Numbered from the stretch's first letter, positions 8,158 through 18,719 are shown. The stretch: 64,000 nucleotides of DNA from Photobacterium aquimaris (GCF_002954455.1 NZ_MSCC01000001.1:1905128-1969127); one strand, 5' to 3'. Notes: generated by a model not told the origin, from the letters alone. Program-made: numbers and translations.

Positions 8158-8754
8158 ATGGCAAGAAGAAATGACCACACCCGCGAAGAATTGGTAAATA
8201 TGACCCTTGAGCAAGTGAAAAATTTTCTTGATGAACATCCACATCATGAACTTAGTTTACGTAAAGTCGCGGCGATGATTGGCTATGTACCAAGTACATT
8301 GGTCAATGTGTTCGGTAACTATAACTTATTACTCCTTCATGCCGTAGCTCAAACACTTGACGAATTATTCCAACAAGCTGAATTGTGTGTTCGTGATTCA
8401 ACATCTTCGCAACAAGCCCTACGTAATCTTGCTTTTTGCTACCTTGATTTTGCCACAGCGCATCCTTATCGTTGGCAGTTAATTTTCCAACATACAATGA
8501 ACGGTGAAGATCTTCCTGAGTGGCAAACTGATCGTATTGATAATATGACAGGCATGCTAGAAGCACTGATCGGCCAAATTAATAGTGACATGAGTGATAA
8601 GCAAGTACTTGAAGCCAGCCGTGTTATTTGGGCCGGTGTGCATGGTATTACGCTATTAACTGTTGATGATAAATTGTTCACCTCAAGCCCTGTTGATGGT
8701 AAGGCATTGATCAATAATTTATTAGATACTTATTTAAACTCATGGCACAAATAA
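8158..8754 (+). CDS. TetR family transcriptional regulator
   Basis: 198 residues. The N-terminal helix-turn-helix is visible (HHELSLRKVAAMIGYVPSTLVNVFGNYNLLLLHAV, about residues 28-65), with the usual TetR Y/F-G-N-Y-LL pattern. The C-terminal part (LAFCYLDFATAHPYRWQLIFQH...VLEASRVIWAGVHGITLL) resembles the WHG-type ligand/dimer domain. It lies 18 bp before the MFS-PlsC gene in the same direction, so it probably regulates this pair, perhaps in response to a lipid or acyl ligand; this is inferred only from position. Confidence 0.85.
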   Translation: MARRNDHTREELVNMTLEQVKNFLDEHPHHELSLRKVAAMIGYVPSTLVNVFGNYNLLLLHAVAQTLDELFQQAELCVRDSTSSQQALRNLAFCYLDFATAHPYRWQLIFQHTMNGEDLPEWQTDRIDNMTGMLEALIGQINSDMSDKQVLEASRVIWAGVHGITLLTVDDKLFTSSPVDGKALINNLLDTYLNSWHK

Positions 8755-8772
8755 TTTAACGAGAATCATGTA

Positions 8773-10647
8773 ATGTCCCCTAAGCCACAATCAAACCTGC
8801 TAACTAAACGCCGGTTTTTACCTTACTTTCTTACTCAGGCCTTAGGGGCATTTAACGACAATGTTTATAAAAATATTCTACTTATTTTCATTGCCTATGC
8901 CTCGGCACACACGCTACCACTTAGCGCTGATTTATTGATCAATTTAGCGGCGGGATTATTTATTCTGCCCTTTTTTCTGTTTTCAGCCTCAGCAGGTATT
9001 CTTGCTGACATTTATGATAAAGCCAAAATCATGCGCATCGTTAAATTGGCGGAAGTCATTATCATGTGCTGCGCGGCCGTGGCGTTTATTTACCAAAGTT
9101 ACCTAACTTTACTGTTCTTATTGTTTTTAATGGGAACACAATCGGCTTTCTTTGGCCCTGCAAAATATGCTCTTTTACCACAACACCTCAAAAAAAGTGA
9201 GTTAGTGTCAGGTAATGCGCTGGTTGAAACTGGTACATTCCTTGCTATTTTATTAGGTACTATTATCGCAGGCGTTATCGCTAACAGTGACAATGGTCGC
9301 TATATTGCCGCAATTAGTGTCATTATTTTTGCTATTTTAGGTTACCTAACCTCACTTGCAATCCCTGCTGCACCACCGAGCCAGCAGCATGTGAAATTTC
9401 AATGGCGTCCATGGCAACAAACGCGTCATACCATGAAAATCGCTCAACAAGATAAAATCATTTTCCAATGTATTATTGGCATTAGCTGGTTTTGGTTTTT
9501 AGGCGCATGCTACCTGACCCAATTCCCTAACTTTGCACGCACCAATTTAGGTGGCCAAGCATCGTCAGTGTCTTTTTTATTAACCTTGTTTTCGATTGGT
9601 ATTGCCGTAGGATCAATGTTATGTGATCGCCTTTCACAGCATCGAGTTGACCCGGGGATTGTGCCTATCGGTTGTTTTGGGATCAGTTTCTTTGGGTTTG
9701 GCCTATACGCAATGACACCTAGCGTGATCCCTGCCACTGATGGCATTATTGCCTTTATTAGTCAGCCATCATTATGGCCAATTTTTATCTCGTTATTATT
9801 ACTTGGTGTTGCGGGCGGTATTTTTATTGTGCCGTTATATACTTTAATGCAGCAACGTGCCAAAGAAGATCAGCGCGCTCAAATAATTGCAGCTAATAAC
9901 ATTTGGAATGCGGTGTTTATGGTTATCAGCGCGATAGCTGCGATTGTGTGCTTATCTTTACTACAACTTTCTATTCCACAGTTTTTCTTATTACTGGCAG
10001 GGTTAAATAGTCTTGTATTGCTGTATATCTATTTTCAAGCTCCAGATTTTTTCTGGCGTTTTGTAGTGTGGGTTGTTACTCATACCATGTATCGCGTCCG
10101 TCACCATAATCTTAATAACCTGCCACAACAAGGTGGCACATTATTAGTCTGTAACCATGTCAGTTATATGGATGCGCTATTATTAGCAGGTGCATGTCCT
10201 CGCCCGATTCGTTTTTTAATGGATAAAGACATTTATAACCTGCCTATAGTCAATACTTTCTGTCGTGCCTGCAAAGCTATACCTGTTGATGCCAATGATC
10301 GTAAATCAGTACGTACGGCTTTTGCTCAAGTTGCCACCTATTTAGAAAATGGCGATATTGTATGTGTATTCCCCGAAGGTCACTTAACGCAAGATGGTGA
10401 AATTGCCCCTTTTATGCGCGGTATTGATTTAATTATTAAACGCTCTACAGTACAAGTGATCCCTGTTGCTTTACAAGGTTTATGGGGCAGCTATTTTAGC
10501 CGTGAAGGCGGACGTGCGTTACTTAAATGGCCAAAGCGTTTTTGGTCAAAAGTCACCATCGTTGCTGGCGGGTGTGTACCATCAGCAGCAACTAATAGCC
10601 AATTATTACGCCAACAAGTTATCGCGTTGCGTGGTGATAAACGCTAG
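8773..10647 (+). CDS. MFS transporter fused to a PlsC-type acyltransferase
   Basis: 624 residues. Residues 1-420 form a 12-helix major-facilitator transporter like LplT, the lysophospholipid flippase (FLTQALGAFNDNVYKNILLIF near the start is typical). Residues about 435-615 are a 1-acyl-glycerophosphate acyltransferase domain with H-x4-D (NHVSYMD) and FPEGHLTQDG. Known LplT-Aas systems flip lysophospholipid inward and re-acylate it; some bacteria fuse flippase, acyltransferase and acyl-ACP synthetase. Here the synthetase domain is missing, so acyl groups would have to come from acyl-ACP or acyl-CoA made elsewhere. Probably co-transcribed with the TetR gene and ended by the terminator at 10672. 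Confidence 0.88.
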   Translation: MSPKPQSNLLTKRRFLPYFLTQALGAFNDNVYKNILLIFIAYASAHTLPLSADLLINLAAGLFILPFFLFSASAGILADIYDKAKIMRIVKLAEVIIMCCAAVAFIYQSYLTLLFLLFLMGTQSAFFGPAKYALLPQHLKKSELVSGNALVETGTFLAILLGTIIAGVIANSDNGRYIAAISVIIFAILGYLTSLAIPAAPPSQQHVKFQWRPWQQTRHTMKIAQQDKIIFQCIIGISWFWFLGACYLTQFPNFARTNLGGQASSVSFLLTLFSIGIAVGSMLCDRLSQHRVDPGIVPIGCFGISFFGFGLYAMTPSVIPATDGIIAFISQPSLWPIFISLLLLGVAGGIFIVPLYTLMQQRAKEDQRAQIIAANNIWNAVFMVISAIAAIVCLSLLQLSIPQFFLLLAGLNSLVLLYIYFQAPDFFWRFVVWVVTHTMYRVRHHNLNNLPQQGGTLLVCNHVSYMDALLLAGACPRPIRFLMDKDIYNLPIVNTFCRACKAIPVDANDRKSVRTAFAQVATYLENGDIVCVFPEGHLTQDGEIAPFMRGIDLIIKRSTVQVIPVALQGLWGSYFSREGGRALLKWPKRFWSKVTIVAGGCVPSAATNSQLLRQQVIALRGDKR

Positions 10648-10671
10648 TGTTTGGTATGTAACTACAATAAA

Positions 10672-10699
10672 AAAGGCGAAGCTATGATGCTTCGCCTTT
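10672..10699. terminator. Bidirectional terminator between MFS-PlsC gene and menE
   Basis: AAAGGCGAAGC / GCTTCGCCTTT, a perfect 11-bp stem with a 6-nt loop. It lies between two convergent genes and has an A-run before and T-run after. Confidence 0.85.
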
Positions 10700-10720
10700 A
10701 AGTCAACTCTCATGATTACT

Positions 10721-12145
10721 CTACTCTTGAGTAGCTAACCACTGCGCTAAATCTGCCCGTGAAATTTTTACATTTTGAGTAAACTTTTCAGGCAAGGTTA
10801 TGTAGCGAATCGGCCGTTTATATGGCGCGACATGTTGTGACATATAGCTCGCTAACTTATCCATCAAATAGTTATCTAATGTCTCAGACGTAGTCAGTAT
10901 TGCCACTGGTCGTGCACCAAACTCCTGATCGGTCATCGGTAATACAATCACTTGATTCACCGCAGGATGTTGCAATAAGACCTGTTCAATGTCTTCTGGC
11001 TGCACATTCTCGCCACCAGAAATAAACATATTATCAGCTCGCCCACGAATAAATAGCTCGTCATCATGCCACTCACCAAGATCTTTAGTAGCAAACCAAT
11101 CATCGTCATCATCACAACCTAATAACGAAAAGATGGTTTTATTACGGTAATAACCTAAACATAGCACGTTGCCGCGTACGTAAATTTCACCGTCACGTAA
11201 AATCAATTCTCGATGTGGTAACACCGTGCCGACACCTGCACTGCTATTGGCGCGTTTTGCAGTAATGGTAGATGCCATTTCTGTCATCCCATAACCACTC
11301 CAACATTCAATGCCCGCTTGCTGGGCCGCTGTGGTTAAACTCACGGGAATGGTAGCACCACCGAGTAGTACTTGTTTTAACTTATGCTGCTGTACATAGT
11401 CAGAGTTAAGGAAACGCTGCAATTGTGTCGGCACTAATGACGCATGAGTTACCCATTGTAAGGCTTGCTGTTGTAACTCTGGAGCTACCACAACAATGCT
11501 TGCACCACGGTATAACCACCGCCACACAATCGCCAACCCAGAAATATGGAACAAAGGTAATGACAATAACCAACTGTCGTCAGCAGTAAATGTCATTTGC
11601 TTTAATAGTCCACGTGCACTTGCTAGGTGTGATTGCGCATTATGCACCACCGCTTTAGGTAAACCTGTAGAGCCAGACGTTAAGGTTAAACTCACTGGAC
11701 GATGCTCTTGCCACATCACAGGGATCAAACGCTCAGAGGTAACTTCTGGCATTAACGAAAGAGTTTCACCCGCAAGCTCTGCGGCGAGTTCACTATTATC
11801 GCACCAAATATAATCATTATTGAGCGCGGTTAACTGTTCGGTTAATGCGTTAAGAGGCAATTTAGGATTAAGCCCTACATACCGTGCTCCAACGCGAATA
11901 ATGGCTAACAATAGCCATAATACATCAATACTATTAGGTGCAACTACGGCAACCAATTGATCGCGTTTTACCCCCTGAGCAACGAGTCGCTGAGCATATT
12001 TTTCAATATTAGCGGTAACTTCAATCCAATTCCACGTCACAGCATCAGCGTTAGCATCACCTAATGCTACCGCAACCTCTGCTGGTCGGTGCTCGGCCCA
12101 ATATTGCCAAGGCCACATTTGAAATGCTGGTTTTATTTGTGCCAT
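10721..12145 (-). CDS. menE: o-Succinylbenzoate-CoA ligase MenE
   Basis: 474 residues, full length. It activates o-succinylbenzoate with ATP and CoA in menaquinone synthesis. Adenylate-forming enzyme motifs are present: [16 protein letters not shown] (about 150-165), GYGMTEMAS (about 285), and the C-terminal [20 protein letters not shown] with the catalytic Lys in [11 protein letters not shown]. Its start overlaps the end of menC by 13 bp, so it is the last gene of the men operon and translationally coupled to menC. Confidence 0.93.
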   Translation of the reverse strand: MAQIKPAFQMWPWQYWAEHRPAEVAVALGDANADAVTWNWIEVTANIEKYAQRLVAQGVKRDQLVAVVAPNSIDVLWLLLAIIRVGARYVGLNPKLPLNALTEQLTALNNDYIWCDNSELAAELAGETLSLMPEVTSERLIPVMWQEHRPVSLTLTSGSTGLPKAVVHNAQSHLASARGLLKQMTFTADDSWLLSLPLFHISGLAIVWRWLYRGASIVVVAPELQQQALQWVTHASLVPTQLQRFLNSDYVQQHKLKQVLLGGATIPVSLTTAAQQAGIECWSGYGMTEMASTITAKRANSSAGVGTVLPHRELILRDGEIYVRGNVLCLGYYRNKTIFSLLGCDDDDDWFATKDLGEWHDDELFIRGRADNMFISGGENVQPEDIEQVLLQHPAVNQVIVLPMTDQEFGARPVAILTTSETLDNYLMDKLASYMSQHVAPYKRPIRYITLPEKFTQNVKISRADLAQWLATQE

Positions 12146-13107
12146 ACCATGTCTAATTCAGATAAAGGGATCACCGGTAATTCACAATCAGGCCATGACT
12201 GGATTAATTGCACTTGGAATAATTGCATTGTGTCTAACCCTGGGATCACATTCGGGGTTTGCCATTGCGCTAACCGCGCAAGCTGATTTAAACCTAAACT
12301 TGATTCAATGCTTGAACTAATTACTGCGGTAAGCCCTGCTGCATGTGCTTGCTCAATCAATGCTATACAACGTGCAAGTGAACCAATTAAGGTTGGCTTA
12401 ATGATAATCGCGGCAACACCGGGTTCTGCTTTTATTTCAAACCCAGCATCACGTACAGTTTCATCCCAAGCAATATTGATACCAGTTTGTTGTGCAAACG
12501 CTAAACTGTCACTGGGTAAACGACAAGGCTCTTCTAAAAAGGCAATACCACTACGATGTTCCGGTTTAACATATTTTGCAAATTGTTGCGCTTTTAGTGG
12601 CGTCCATTGGCGATTAGCATCAAGGCGTAATTGCATGTCAGGAATAGCTTCAAGCAACATATTTGCCACAATACCATCGCGTACTGCTTCATACATGCCG
12701 ACTTTTATCTTCGCCACCTTATCACCCGGCATCTGATTTAAGCGCACCACTAAATCGTCGGGATCGCCAGAGCATAACGGCGCTGCTAAATAATTTCCAG
12801 CCTCGGGAAGCTCTGCCGCTAACTCTGCGATTGCACAACTGATACCAAACGCAACCGATGGAAAAACAGCATCAAGATCAAGCGCTTCACCAGCTACCCA
12901 TTGTGAGAGTATCTGTTGTGCTTGCTCGCCAGCCTCAGTTGCTGTCTCAAGGCTAAATTCAGGTAATGGTGCAATTTCACCATAAGCCAGTTGTTGATCT
13001 TGGCATAATTCAATCACCCAACCTTCACGTGTAATCAAACGTTGATCACGTAAGATAACTCCAGAATCCATTGGAAGTTGGTATCGAAATAACTTCGCAC
13101 TACGCAT
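12133..13107 (-). CDS. menC: o-Succinylbenzoate synthase MenC
   Basis: 324 residues from ATG 13107, behind AAAGGAA with 6-7 nt spacing; the frame extends 13 codons further, without support. A member of the enolase superfamily that dehydrates SHCHC to o-succinylbenzoate. Visible are [10 protein letters not shown] (catalytic Lys), LRLDANRQW (metal Asp), FLEEPC (metal Glu), IAWDETVRD (metal Asp) and [12 protein letters not shown] (second Lys). It overlaps menE and follows menH after an 87-bp gap. That gap is where menB would be expected from the order I recall in Vibrio. Confidence 0.92.
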   Translation of the reverse strand: MRSAKLFRYQLPMDSGVILRDQRLITREGWVIELCQDQQLAYGEIAPLPEFSLETATEAGEQAQQILSQWVAGEALDLDAVFPSVAFGISCAIAELAAELPEAGNYLAAPLCSGDPDDLVVRLNQMPGDKVAKIKVGMYEAVRDGIVANMLLEAIPDMQLRLDANRQWTPLKAQQFAKYVKPEHRSGIAFLEEPCRLPSDSLAFAQQTGINIAWDETVRDAGFEIKAEPGVAAIIIKPTLIGSLARCIALIEQAHAAGLTAVISSSIESSLGLNQLARLAQWQTPNVIPGLDTMQLFQVQLIQSWPDCELPVIPLSELDMVWHK

Positions 13108-13193
13108 TGCATTTCCTTTATATAATGCCAGAGACGTATTAACCAAACACTCTAGCCAAAAACAGAGTCGCTATTTGTTACATCACAGTATTA

Positions 13194-14006
13194 TTAATCT
13201 ATAAAGTTTAATAATGCCGTTGTAAAAGTAGTAGGTTGTTCAATATGAATATTATGACCTGCGTTTTCTATCATCGTGACTTCTAAGCCAGACGTCGACG
13301 CTAATTGACAAAACTTATCATCTCGCTCGCCACAAAGATAATGAATAGGAATAGCAAGCTGTTGTAATTGAGCTAATAACTGCGGTTGTTTAGCCAATGA
13401 GGTTGCTAACATCATTTGTGCAATACCAGAGCCTAAATTATCACTTCGTTCAACAACCAATGCTTGTCGCTGCTCGACGGTCAGTGAAGCAAAAACAGGT
13501 TGTTGATACCAATCGTGCAATACATCAACTAATGGCTGTTGGGCAAATCGTGCCGCCCAACGCTGATCATGTAAGTAACGCGGTTCACGGTCAGCAACCG
13601 CCAAACCGAAATGTCCACCTTCAAGTAACACTTTGATTAATCGTGGTGAGTCTGGTGATGATATGGAGTGAGTAGCTAATGCACACGCATGATACATTGC
13701 CAATCGAGCGCCCATTGAATAACCAACCAGTACGTAATCTTTAACGCCACGCTGGACCAATGTTGTTGTCAATGCTTGATGAACAGCCTCAAAACCACCA
13801 TCAATCGCTTCTGTCGTCATATCTGTATTAACAAACGCACTTAGACCATGACCAGGTAAATCAATGGTAATACATTGGTAGGTTGTCGCAAGCTGGCCAA
13901 TGACATAACGCCAATCACGCCCATTACCTAATAGACCATGCAGAAAAACCAATGTTGGTTGAGAGGCCTGCGTTTTAACGCCAAAGGTTTCAGAATAAAG
14001 TAGCAT
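13194..14006 (-). CDS. menH: SHCHC synthase MenH (alpha/beta hydrolase)
   Basis: 270 residues from ATG 14006, chosen for GAGGT five bases upstream; the open frame begins four codons earlier. MenH eliminates pyruvate from SEPHCHC. Visible are LVFLHGLLGNGRDW (oxyanion region), VGYSMGARLAMYHA (nucleophile Ser in G-x-S-x-G), an Asp near CGERDDKFC and a His in ENAGHNIHIEQP. It overlaps the 3' end of menD by 17 bp and so is coupled to it. Confidence 0.9.
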   Translation of the reverse strand: MLLYSETFGVKTQASQPTLVFLHGLLGNGRDWRYVIGQLATTYQCITIDLPGHGLSAFVNTDMTTEAIDGGFEAVHQALTTTLVQRGVKDYVLVGYSMGARLAMYHACALATHSISSPDSPRLIKVLLEGGHFGLAVADREPRYLHDQRWAARFAQQPLVDVLHDWYQQPVFASLTVEQRQALVVERSDNLGSGIAQMMLATSLAKQPQLLAQLQQLAIPIHYLCGERDDKFCQLASTSGLEVTMIENAGHNIHIEQPTTFTTALLNFID

Positions 14007-15723
14007 GCTTAACCTCATTAAATAACACCTTCAGCATCTCCCCAGCTTCACCTGCCGGGGTTTTTATTTCAACTAAAGTTGTTCCAACATGCTGCTGTCC
14101 TTCTCGAATCACGATTTCAGCCGCCATTAATGACGTCGGTGCACAATAATTTAAACCAAACATCGCTGCTGCATGGCTAAACTCAAACCCATGTGGCATG
14201 CGATAAAAATCATCTTTTTGTTGAGCAGGCACTGGCAGCATATCAAAAATACCACCACCATCATTATTGGTCACAATAATAACAATCGGGTATTGCTGTT
14301 GCTTTAATAATGCCAATGAATTGAGATCATAGAGTAACGAAGTATCACCAATCAAACACACTAACGGTGCTTTTCGCGCGCGTTGCACCCCCGCAGTAGT
14401 GGCAATTAAACCATCAATGCCTGATGCGCCACGGTTGGCAAATGTTGCTGTTAACGGTAATTGAGCGCACATATCTAATAAGCGTACAATCATGCTATTA
14501 CCTAAAAACAGTTCAGTTTGAGGGCCAATCCATTGCATGACATTAGCGGCTAAACCCAATTCAGAAAACGGCGTACTGTGGGCAGCAACGATATCAAAAT
14601 AGTGCTCAGACGCTGTCGCTAACGGTAATGCCCATTGTGTATGTGGTGATTCTGTAGTCATATCAATCGCAGCTTGCGCCCAGGCTTCAATATTAGCTTG
14701 AATACGTTGACTACGACGGTTATTGGGATCTAATCGACCCGCTAACGGATCAATCAATAAAAAAGATTGCCATGCATGCTGACCAATCAGCTGCAATAAA
14801 CGTTTTGAAACTAATCGACCGCCAAACTGCAATAACACTTGTGCTTGCTGAAGATGGTCCTGACAAGCTGTATTTTGTAACCAACCATCAAAACCGGCAT
14901 AGGCACTACTGCCACCCGCTTGAGGATCCACCAGCAATGGCCATCCTAACATTGTGGCTAATTGTCGCACCATATTGAGTTCATTTGCTGCCATTCGACC
15001 AGCAACAATCACCCCTTTTTGAGCGCACAATGATTGCCACTGAGAATGATCAATCGTGGCGGTTGTAGAGGCAAGTAACGCTTGGTGATCACAATAAGGA
15101 CGTTGATCTTGCTGCCACTGTGCAACAGGTTTTAAATACTCACTAAAATCAACATCATCGCCATATAAAGGCTCTGGATAATGACAATTAAAGTGGACTG
15201 AACCACCGCGCAGTTGCTGTTGTTGCATCACATCATCAATCGCACACAATAACCAATTGGGTTCAATATCCAAACTTGGGCTTGGAATATCTAAAAAGTG
15301 GCTAACATGATTTGAAAAAATGCCATGCTGACGAATCGCTTGGTTGGCACCACATTGGATCAACTCAGCAGGACGATCAGAGGTTAATAACACTAATTTT
15401 TCGCCAGTTAAGCCAGTTTCGGCAACAGCAGGTAATAAATTGGCTACCGCTGTACCTGACGTCACAATCACGGCAACCGGAGCTTGCGATGCTTTGGCTA
15501 ACCCTAACGCTAAAAAGCCTAAACCACGCTCATCAAAATGGGTATGAATTGTTAGTTGAGGTAATTTTGCTGCCGCCAAGGTTAATGGTGTTGAACGGGA
15601 TCCAGGGGCAATACAAACATCTTGTACACCAAGCCTGACTAACTCTTCCAACATTAAACTTGCCCAGCAACCATTTAATGCCGCACGGTATGGCTGACTT
15701 GTTGTTAATGAAGGCTGCATCAT
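13990..15723 (-). CDS. menD: SEPHCHC synthase MenD
   Basis: 577 residues, the usual size. A thiamine-diphosphate enzyme that joins isochorismate and 2-oxoglutarate in the first committed step to menaquinone. The N-terminal APGSRSTPL, then FDERGLGFLALG with the ThDP Glu, and GTAVANLLPAVAE are typical; the C-terminal ThDP/metal site GDTSLLYDLNSLALL...VTNNDGGGIFDMLP is complete. Its ATG overlaps the menF stop by 4 bp. Confidence 0.94.
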   Translation of the reverse strand: MMQPSLTTSQPYRAALNGCWASLMLEELVRLGVQDVCIAPGSRSTPLTLAAAKLPQLTIHTHFDERGLGFLALGLAKASQAPVAVIVTSGTAVANLLPAVAETGLTGEKLVLLTSDRPAELIQCGANQAIRQHGIFSNHVSHFLDIPSPSLDIEPNWLLCAIDDVMQQQQLRGGSVHFNCHYPEPLYGDDVDFSEYLKPVAQWQQDQRPYCDHQALLASTTATIDHSQWQSLCAQKGVIVAGRMAANELNMVRQLATMLGWPLLVDPQAGGSSAYAGFDGWLQNTACQDHLQQAQVLLQFGGRLVSKRLLQLIGQHAWQSFLLIDPLAGRLDPNNRRSQRIQANIEAWAQAAIDMTTESPHTQWALPLATASEHYFDIVAAHSTPFSELGLAANVMQWIGPQTELFLGNSMIVRLLDMCAQLPLTATFANRGASGIDGLIATTAGVQRARKAPLVCLIGDTSLLYDLNSLALLKQQQYPIVIIVTNNDGGGIFDMLPVPAQQKDDFYRMPHGFEFSHAAAMFGLNYCAPTSLMAAEIVIREGQQHVGTTLVEIKTPAGEAGEMLKVLFNEVKHATLF

Positions 15724-17054
15724 GCGCTTTTATATCCCATATTATCCATAATATTATCTTCACCAGAACTTGGCTGTTCAAACAAACTGCATAAAGTTGA
15801 TGTTTTACGATCAAGCTCTTTCCATTCACTGTCAGCCACAGATCCTGGCACAATGCCAGCACCAGCAAATAAATACAAATCATCACCACTGATCATTGCA
15901 CTGCGGATCGCAACACAAAATTCACTGTGCTTTTGACCAATATAACCCACAGCACCACTATACCAACCCCGTGCAAACGGTTCGTGTTCAGAGATGAAAT
16001 TTAAGGCTGCATCGCGAGGTAAACCAGCAATCGCCGCAGTTGGCTGCAAACTATCAAGTAAGTTAGCACTAAACACGGTATCGTTAAGTTGACCATCAAT
16101 ACTACGTTTTAAATGCTGCACTTTACGTAACTGAACCAATTCAGGCACAGGGGCAACATTCATTGATTCACATTGCGGCACTAAGCGTTCAACAATGTCA
16201 TCTACCACTAAACGGTTTTCATAGCGGTTTTTGGTATCTGCCAATAACCACTGCGCTAATTGTTGATCTTCTTGAGCATCAACGCCACGACCAATCGTAC
16301 CCGCCAATGCTTCAGTTTGTAGCACTCGATCATGGCGTTGAAATAGCCGTTCCGGTGTTGAACCGATAAAGCAATGCTCAGCATCTAAGGCCATCAAAAA
16401 ATGAAAGCTGTTACTGTTACTGGCGCGACTTGCTTTTAGCAATTGGGCTGGTAGTACTGGATGATCAAGTTGTAATGTTGTTCGTCGAGCTAATACTACT
16501 TTTTCAAATTCATCATTAGCAATGCTCGCTAGCGCTTGATCAATCATGGTTGACCAACCCGCAAAATCTGGACTATAGCTACGACTTAAAATTCGACTGT
16601 TAATATCAGCGACCACTTCTGGGTTAGTGGCGATTTTATTCAGCATCGCTAACATGCGTGGCTTATCATCACTCATGTTTGCGGCAAGATGCCATTCACC
16701 ATCAAAGCGAATGATTTCAAGTAATGGCAAAAAGAAAAAAGATGATAGGCAACGACGATTACGATCAGTATGGCCATCAAAAGAACGTCCACCCCATACG
16801 CGTTGATCATTACTAATGACCTTTTCTGCGGTTAATGGATCAGTAAACGTTTTGATCTGCCCTAACGCCACCACTTCTTCACGGCAATCACGAGACTGCC
16901 AATAAAATTTAGGAAATAACGGTTGTGCATCCATCCAATCAATTAAATCAGTGTTTGCTGGTAATTCTAGTTTTACTCGTAATCGTTGTGTTGTTATTGA
17001 TGCTTGCTTAATTTTAGCAACCAATAATTCAACGGCTTGTTGTAACGCAGTCAA
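15720..17054 (-). CDS. menF: Isochorismate synthase MenF
   Basis: 444 residues. It converts chorismate to isochorismate. The chorismate-binding domain fills the C-terminal two thirds: VLARRTTLQL, FIGSTPERLFQR, ALAGTIGRG, SIDGQL, and the metal/active-site stretches HLKRSIDGQL and ARGWYSGAVGYIGQKHSEFCVAIRSA. It is the first gene of menF-D-H-C-E. The 401-bp spacer shared with divergent alaA should hold the operon promoter. Confidence 0.93.
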   Translation of the reverse strand: MTALQQAVELLVAKIKQASITTQRLRVKLELPANTDLIDWMDAQPLFPKFYWQSRDCREEVVALGQIKTFTDPLTAEKVISNDQRVWGGRSFDGHTDRNRRCLSSFFFLPLLEIIRFDGEWHLAANMSDDKPRMLAMLNKIATNPEVVADINSRILSRSYSPDFAGWSTMIDQALASIANDEFEKVVLARRTTLQLDHPVLPAQLLKASRASNSNSFHFLMALDAEHCFIGSTPERLFQRHDRVLQTEALAGTIGRGVDAQEDQQLAQWLLADTKNRYENRLVVDDIVERLVPQCESMNVAPVPELVQLRKVQHLKRSIDGQLNDTVFSANLLDSLQPTAAIAGLPRDAALNFISEHEPFARGWYSGAVGYIGQKHSEFCVAIRSAMISGDDLYLFAGAGIVPGSVADSEWKELDRKTSTLCSLFEQPSSGEDNIMDNMGYKSA

Positions 17055-17455
17055 GATAACCTCGCTCAGCTAAATATCACCAATACGGCTCATCCCTGGC
17101 TGAAAGATAAAATATGCCAATCATGGACATACTCGATTCTTTGCTAAGAATAGTCATTATTTCAACGCTTACCTATTGAGAGGCAAATCATTGATTATCA
17201 GCAAAGAAGAATGATAGGTATATTCTACCTCACTCAATAGCATCTGACTAATGAAGTAACATCATTCCTTTTGGCTATATTCCAGCACAAATAGCTGAAC
17301 CTTAACTGTGATTATAGTTAATACCGCAGTCGCAATGGGTTCGATATAACACAAAAAACTATTTTTCCAAATTTTGTGCTGAAAGGTGTTCCTTTAAACC
17401 AGTTTTATAGTGTAATTTGTGGGGATACCAAAAATTATCATCAGGAAAGTATTAT
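17055..17455. other. Divergent intergenic region between menF and alaA
   Basis: 401 bp with no gene. It must carry promoters for the men operon (minus) and alaA (plus). I see no terminator or known riboswitch. The last 15 bases hold the alaA ribosome site AGGAAAG. Confidence 0.6.
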
Positions 17456-18670
17456 ATGCAAAATTTCGGGATGTCATCCAAGCTCAATAATGTTTGTTAT
17501 GACATACGTGGTCCCGTTCTAAAGCATGCCAAGCGCATGGAAGAAGAAGGCCAAAAAATACTTAAACTTAATATTGGCAACCCAGCCCCGTTTGGGTTTG
17601 ATGCCCCTGATGAAATTCTGGTTGATGTAATTCGTAACTTGCCAACATCGCAAGGTTACTGTGATTCAAAAGGCATTTACTCAGCACGTAAAGCCGTAGT
17701 CCAGCATTACCAAAAATGTGGCTTATTGGACATCGATGTTGAAGATGTGTTTATTGGTAATGGCGTGTCTGAGTTAATTGTGATGGCGATGCAAGCATTG
17801 CTTAATCATAAAGACGAAATCTTAGTGCCATCACCTGACTATCCATTATGGACTGCAGCGGTATCACTTTCAGGTGGAACTGCGGTGCATTATACCTGTG
17901 ATGAGCAATCAGATTGGTACCCAGATCTAGACGATATTAAGAAAAAAATTGGGCCGCATACGCGTGGCATCGTACTGATCAACCCTAATAACCCAACGGG
18001 TGCAGTTTACAGTCGTGAATTTTTACTTGAAGTCGTTGAAATCGCTCGTCAACATAACTTGATCATTTTTGCCGATGAAATCTACGATAAAATTCTCTAT
18101 GATGGTGCGAAACACACCTCGATTGCACCGCTAGCGCCAGATGTATTTTGCATTACTTTCAATGGCTTATCAAAATCATACCGCGTGTGTGGTTTCCGTG
18201 CTGGTTGGATGGTGTTATCAGGCGCAAAGTATAAAGCCAAAGGCTACATTGAAGGCCTAGAGATGCTATCTTCAATGCGTTTGTGTGCTAACGTGCCAAT
18301 GCAACATGCTATTCAAACCGCACTCGGTGGTTATCAAAGTATCAATGAGTTAATTTTACCTGGCGGGCGTTTACTAGAACAACGCGATAAAGCCTATGAT
18401 TTATTGACGCAAATTCCAGGGATTTCATGTGTGAAACCCAAGGGAGCGTTATATTTATTCCCTAAATTAGATCAGAAAAAATTCAATATTGTTGATGATC
18501 AGCGTTTTGCAATGGACTTCTTATTACAAGAAAAAGTACTCGTGGTTCATGGAACAGGCTTTAACTGGAAACAACCAGATCACTTCCGTATTGTAACGTT
18601 ACCGCGTGTTGATGACCTAGAACAAGCAATGACTCGCCTTGAGCGCTTCCTGCATAGCTATCGCCAATAA
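17456..18670 (+). CDS. alaA: Glutamate-pyruvate aminotransferase AlaA
   Basis: 404 residues from ATG 17456, behind AGGAAAG with 6-nt spacing; the frame extends 13 codons upstream but lacks support there. It closely matches E. coli AlaA (YfbQ), which makes alanine from pyruvate and glutamate using PLP. Visible: LNIGNPAPFGFDAPDE, LINPNNPTGAVYS (substrate Asn), ADEIYDKILYDG (PLP Asp/Tyr), SKSYRVCGFRAGWM with the Schiff-base Lys. The alaA-yfbR order is the same as in E. coli. Confidence 0.94.
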   Translation: MQNFGMSSKLNNVCYDIRGPVLKHAKRMEEEGQKILKLNIGNPAPFGFDAPDEILVDVIRNLPTSQGYCDSKGIYSARKAVVQHYQKCGLLDIDVEDVFIGNGVSELIVMAMQALLNHKDEILVPSPDYPLWTAAVSLSGGTAVHYTCDEQSDWYPDLDDIKKKIGPHTRGIVLINPNNPTGAVYSREFLLEVVEIARQHNLIIFADEIYDKILYDGAKHTSIAPLAPDVFCITFNGLSKSYRVCGFRAGWMVLSGAKYKAKGYIEGLEMLSSMRLCANVPMQHAIQTALGGYQSINELILPGGRLLEQRDKAYDLLTQIPGISCVKPKGALYLFPKLDQKKFNIVDDQRFAMDFLLQEKVLVVHGTGFNWKQPDHFRIVTLPRVDDLEQAMTRLERFLHSYRQ

Positions 18671-18697
18671 CGACCATTTGCTAACAACATAACATTA

Positions 18698-18719
18698 GCC
18701 TCGAATCTTCGAGGCTTTT
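18698..18719 (+). terminator. Terminator after alaA
   Basis: GCCTCGAA / TTCGAGGC stem with a 2-base centre followed by TTTTATTTAT, 28 bp after the alaA stop. Confidence 0.85.
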
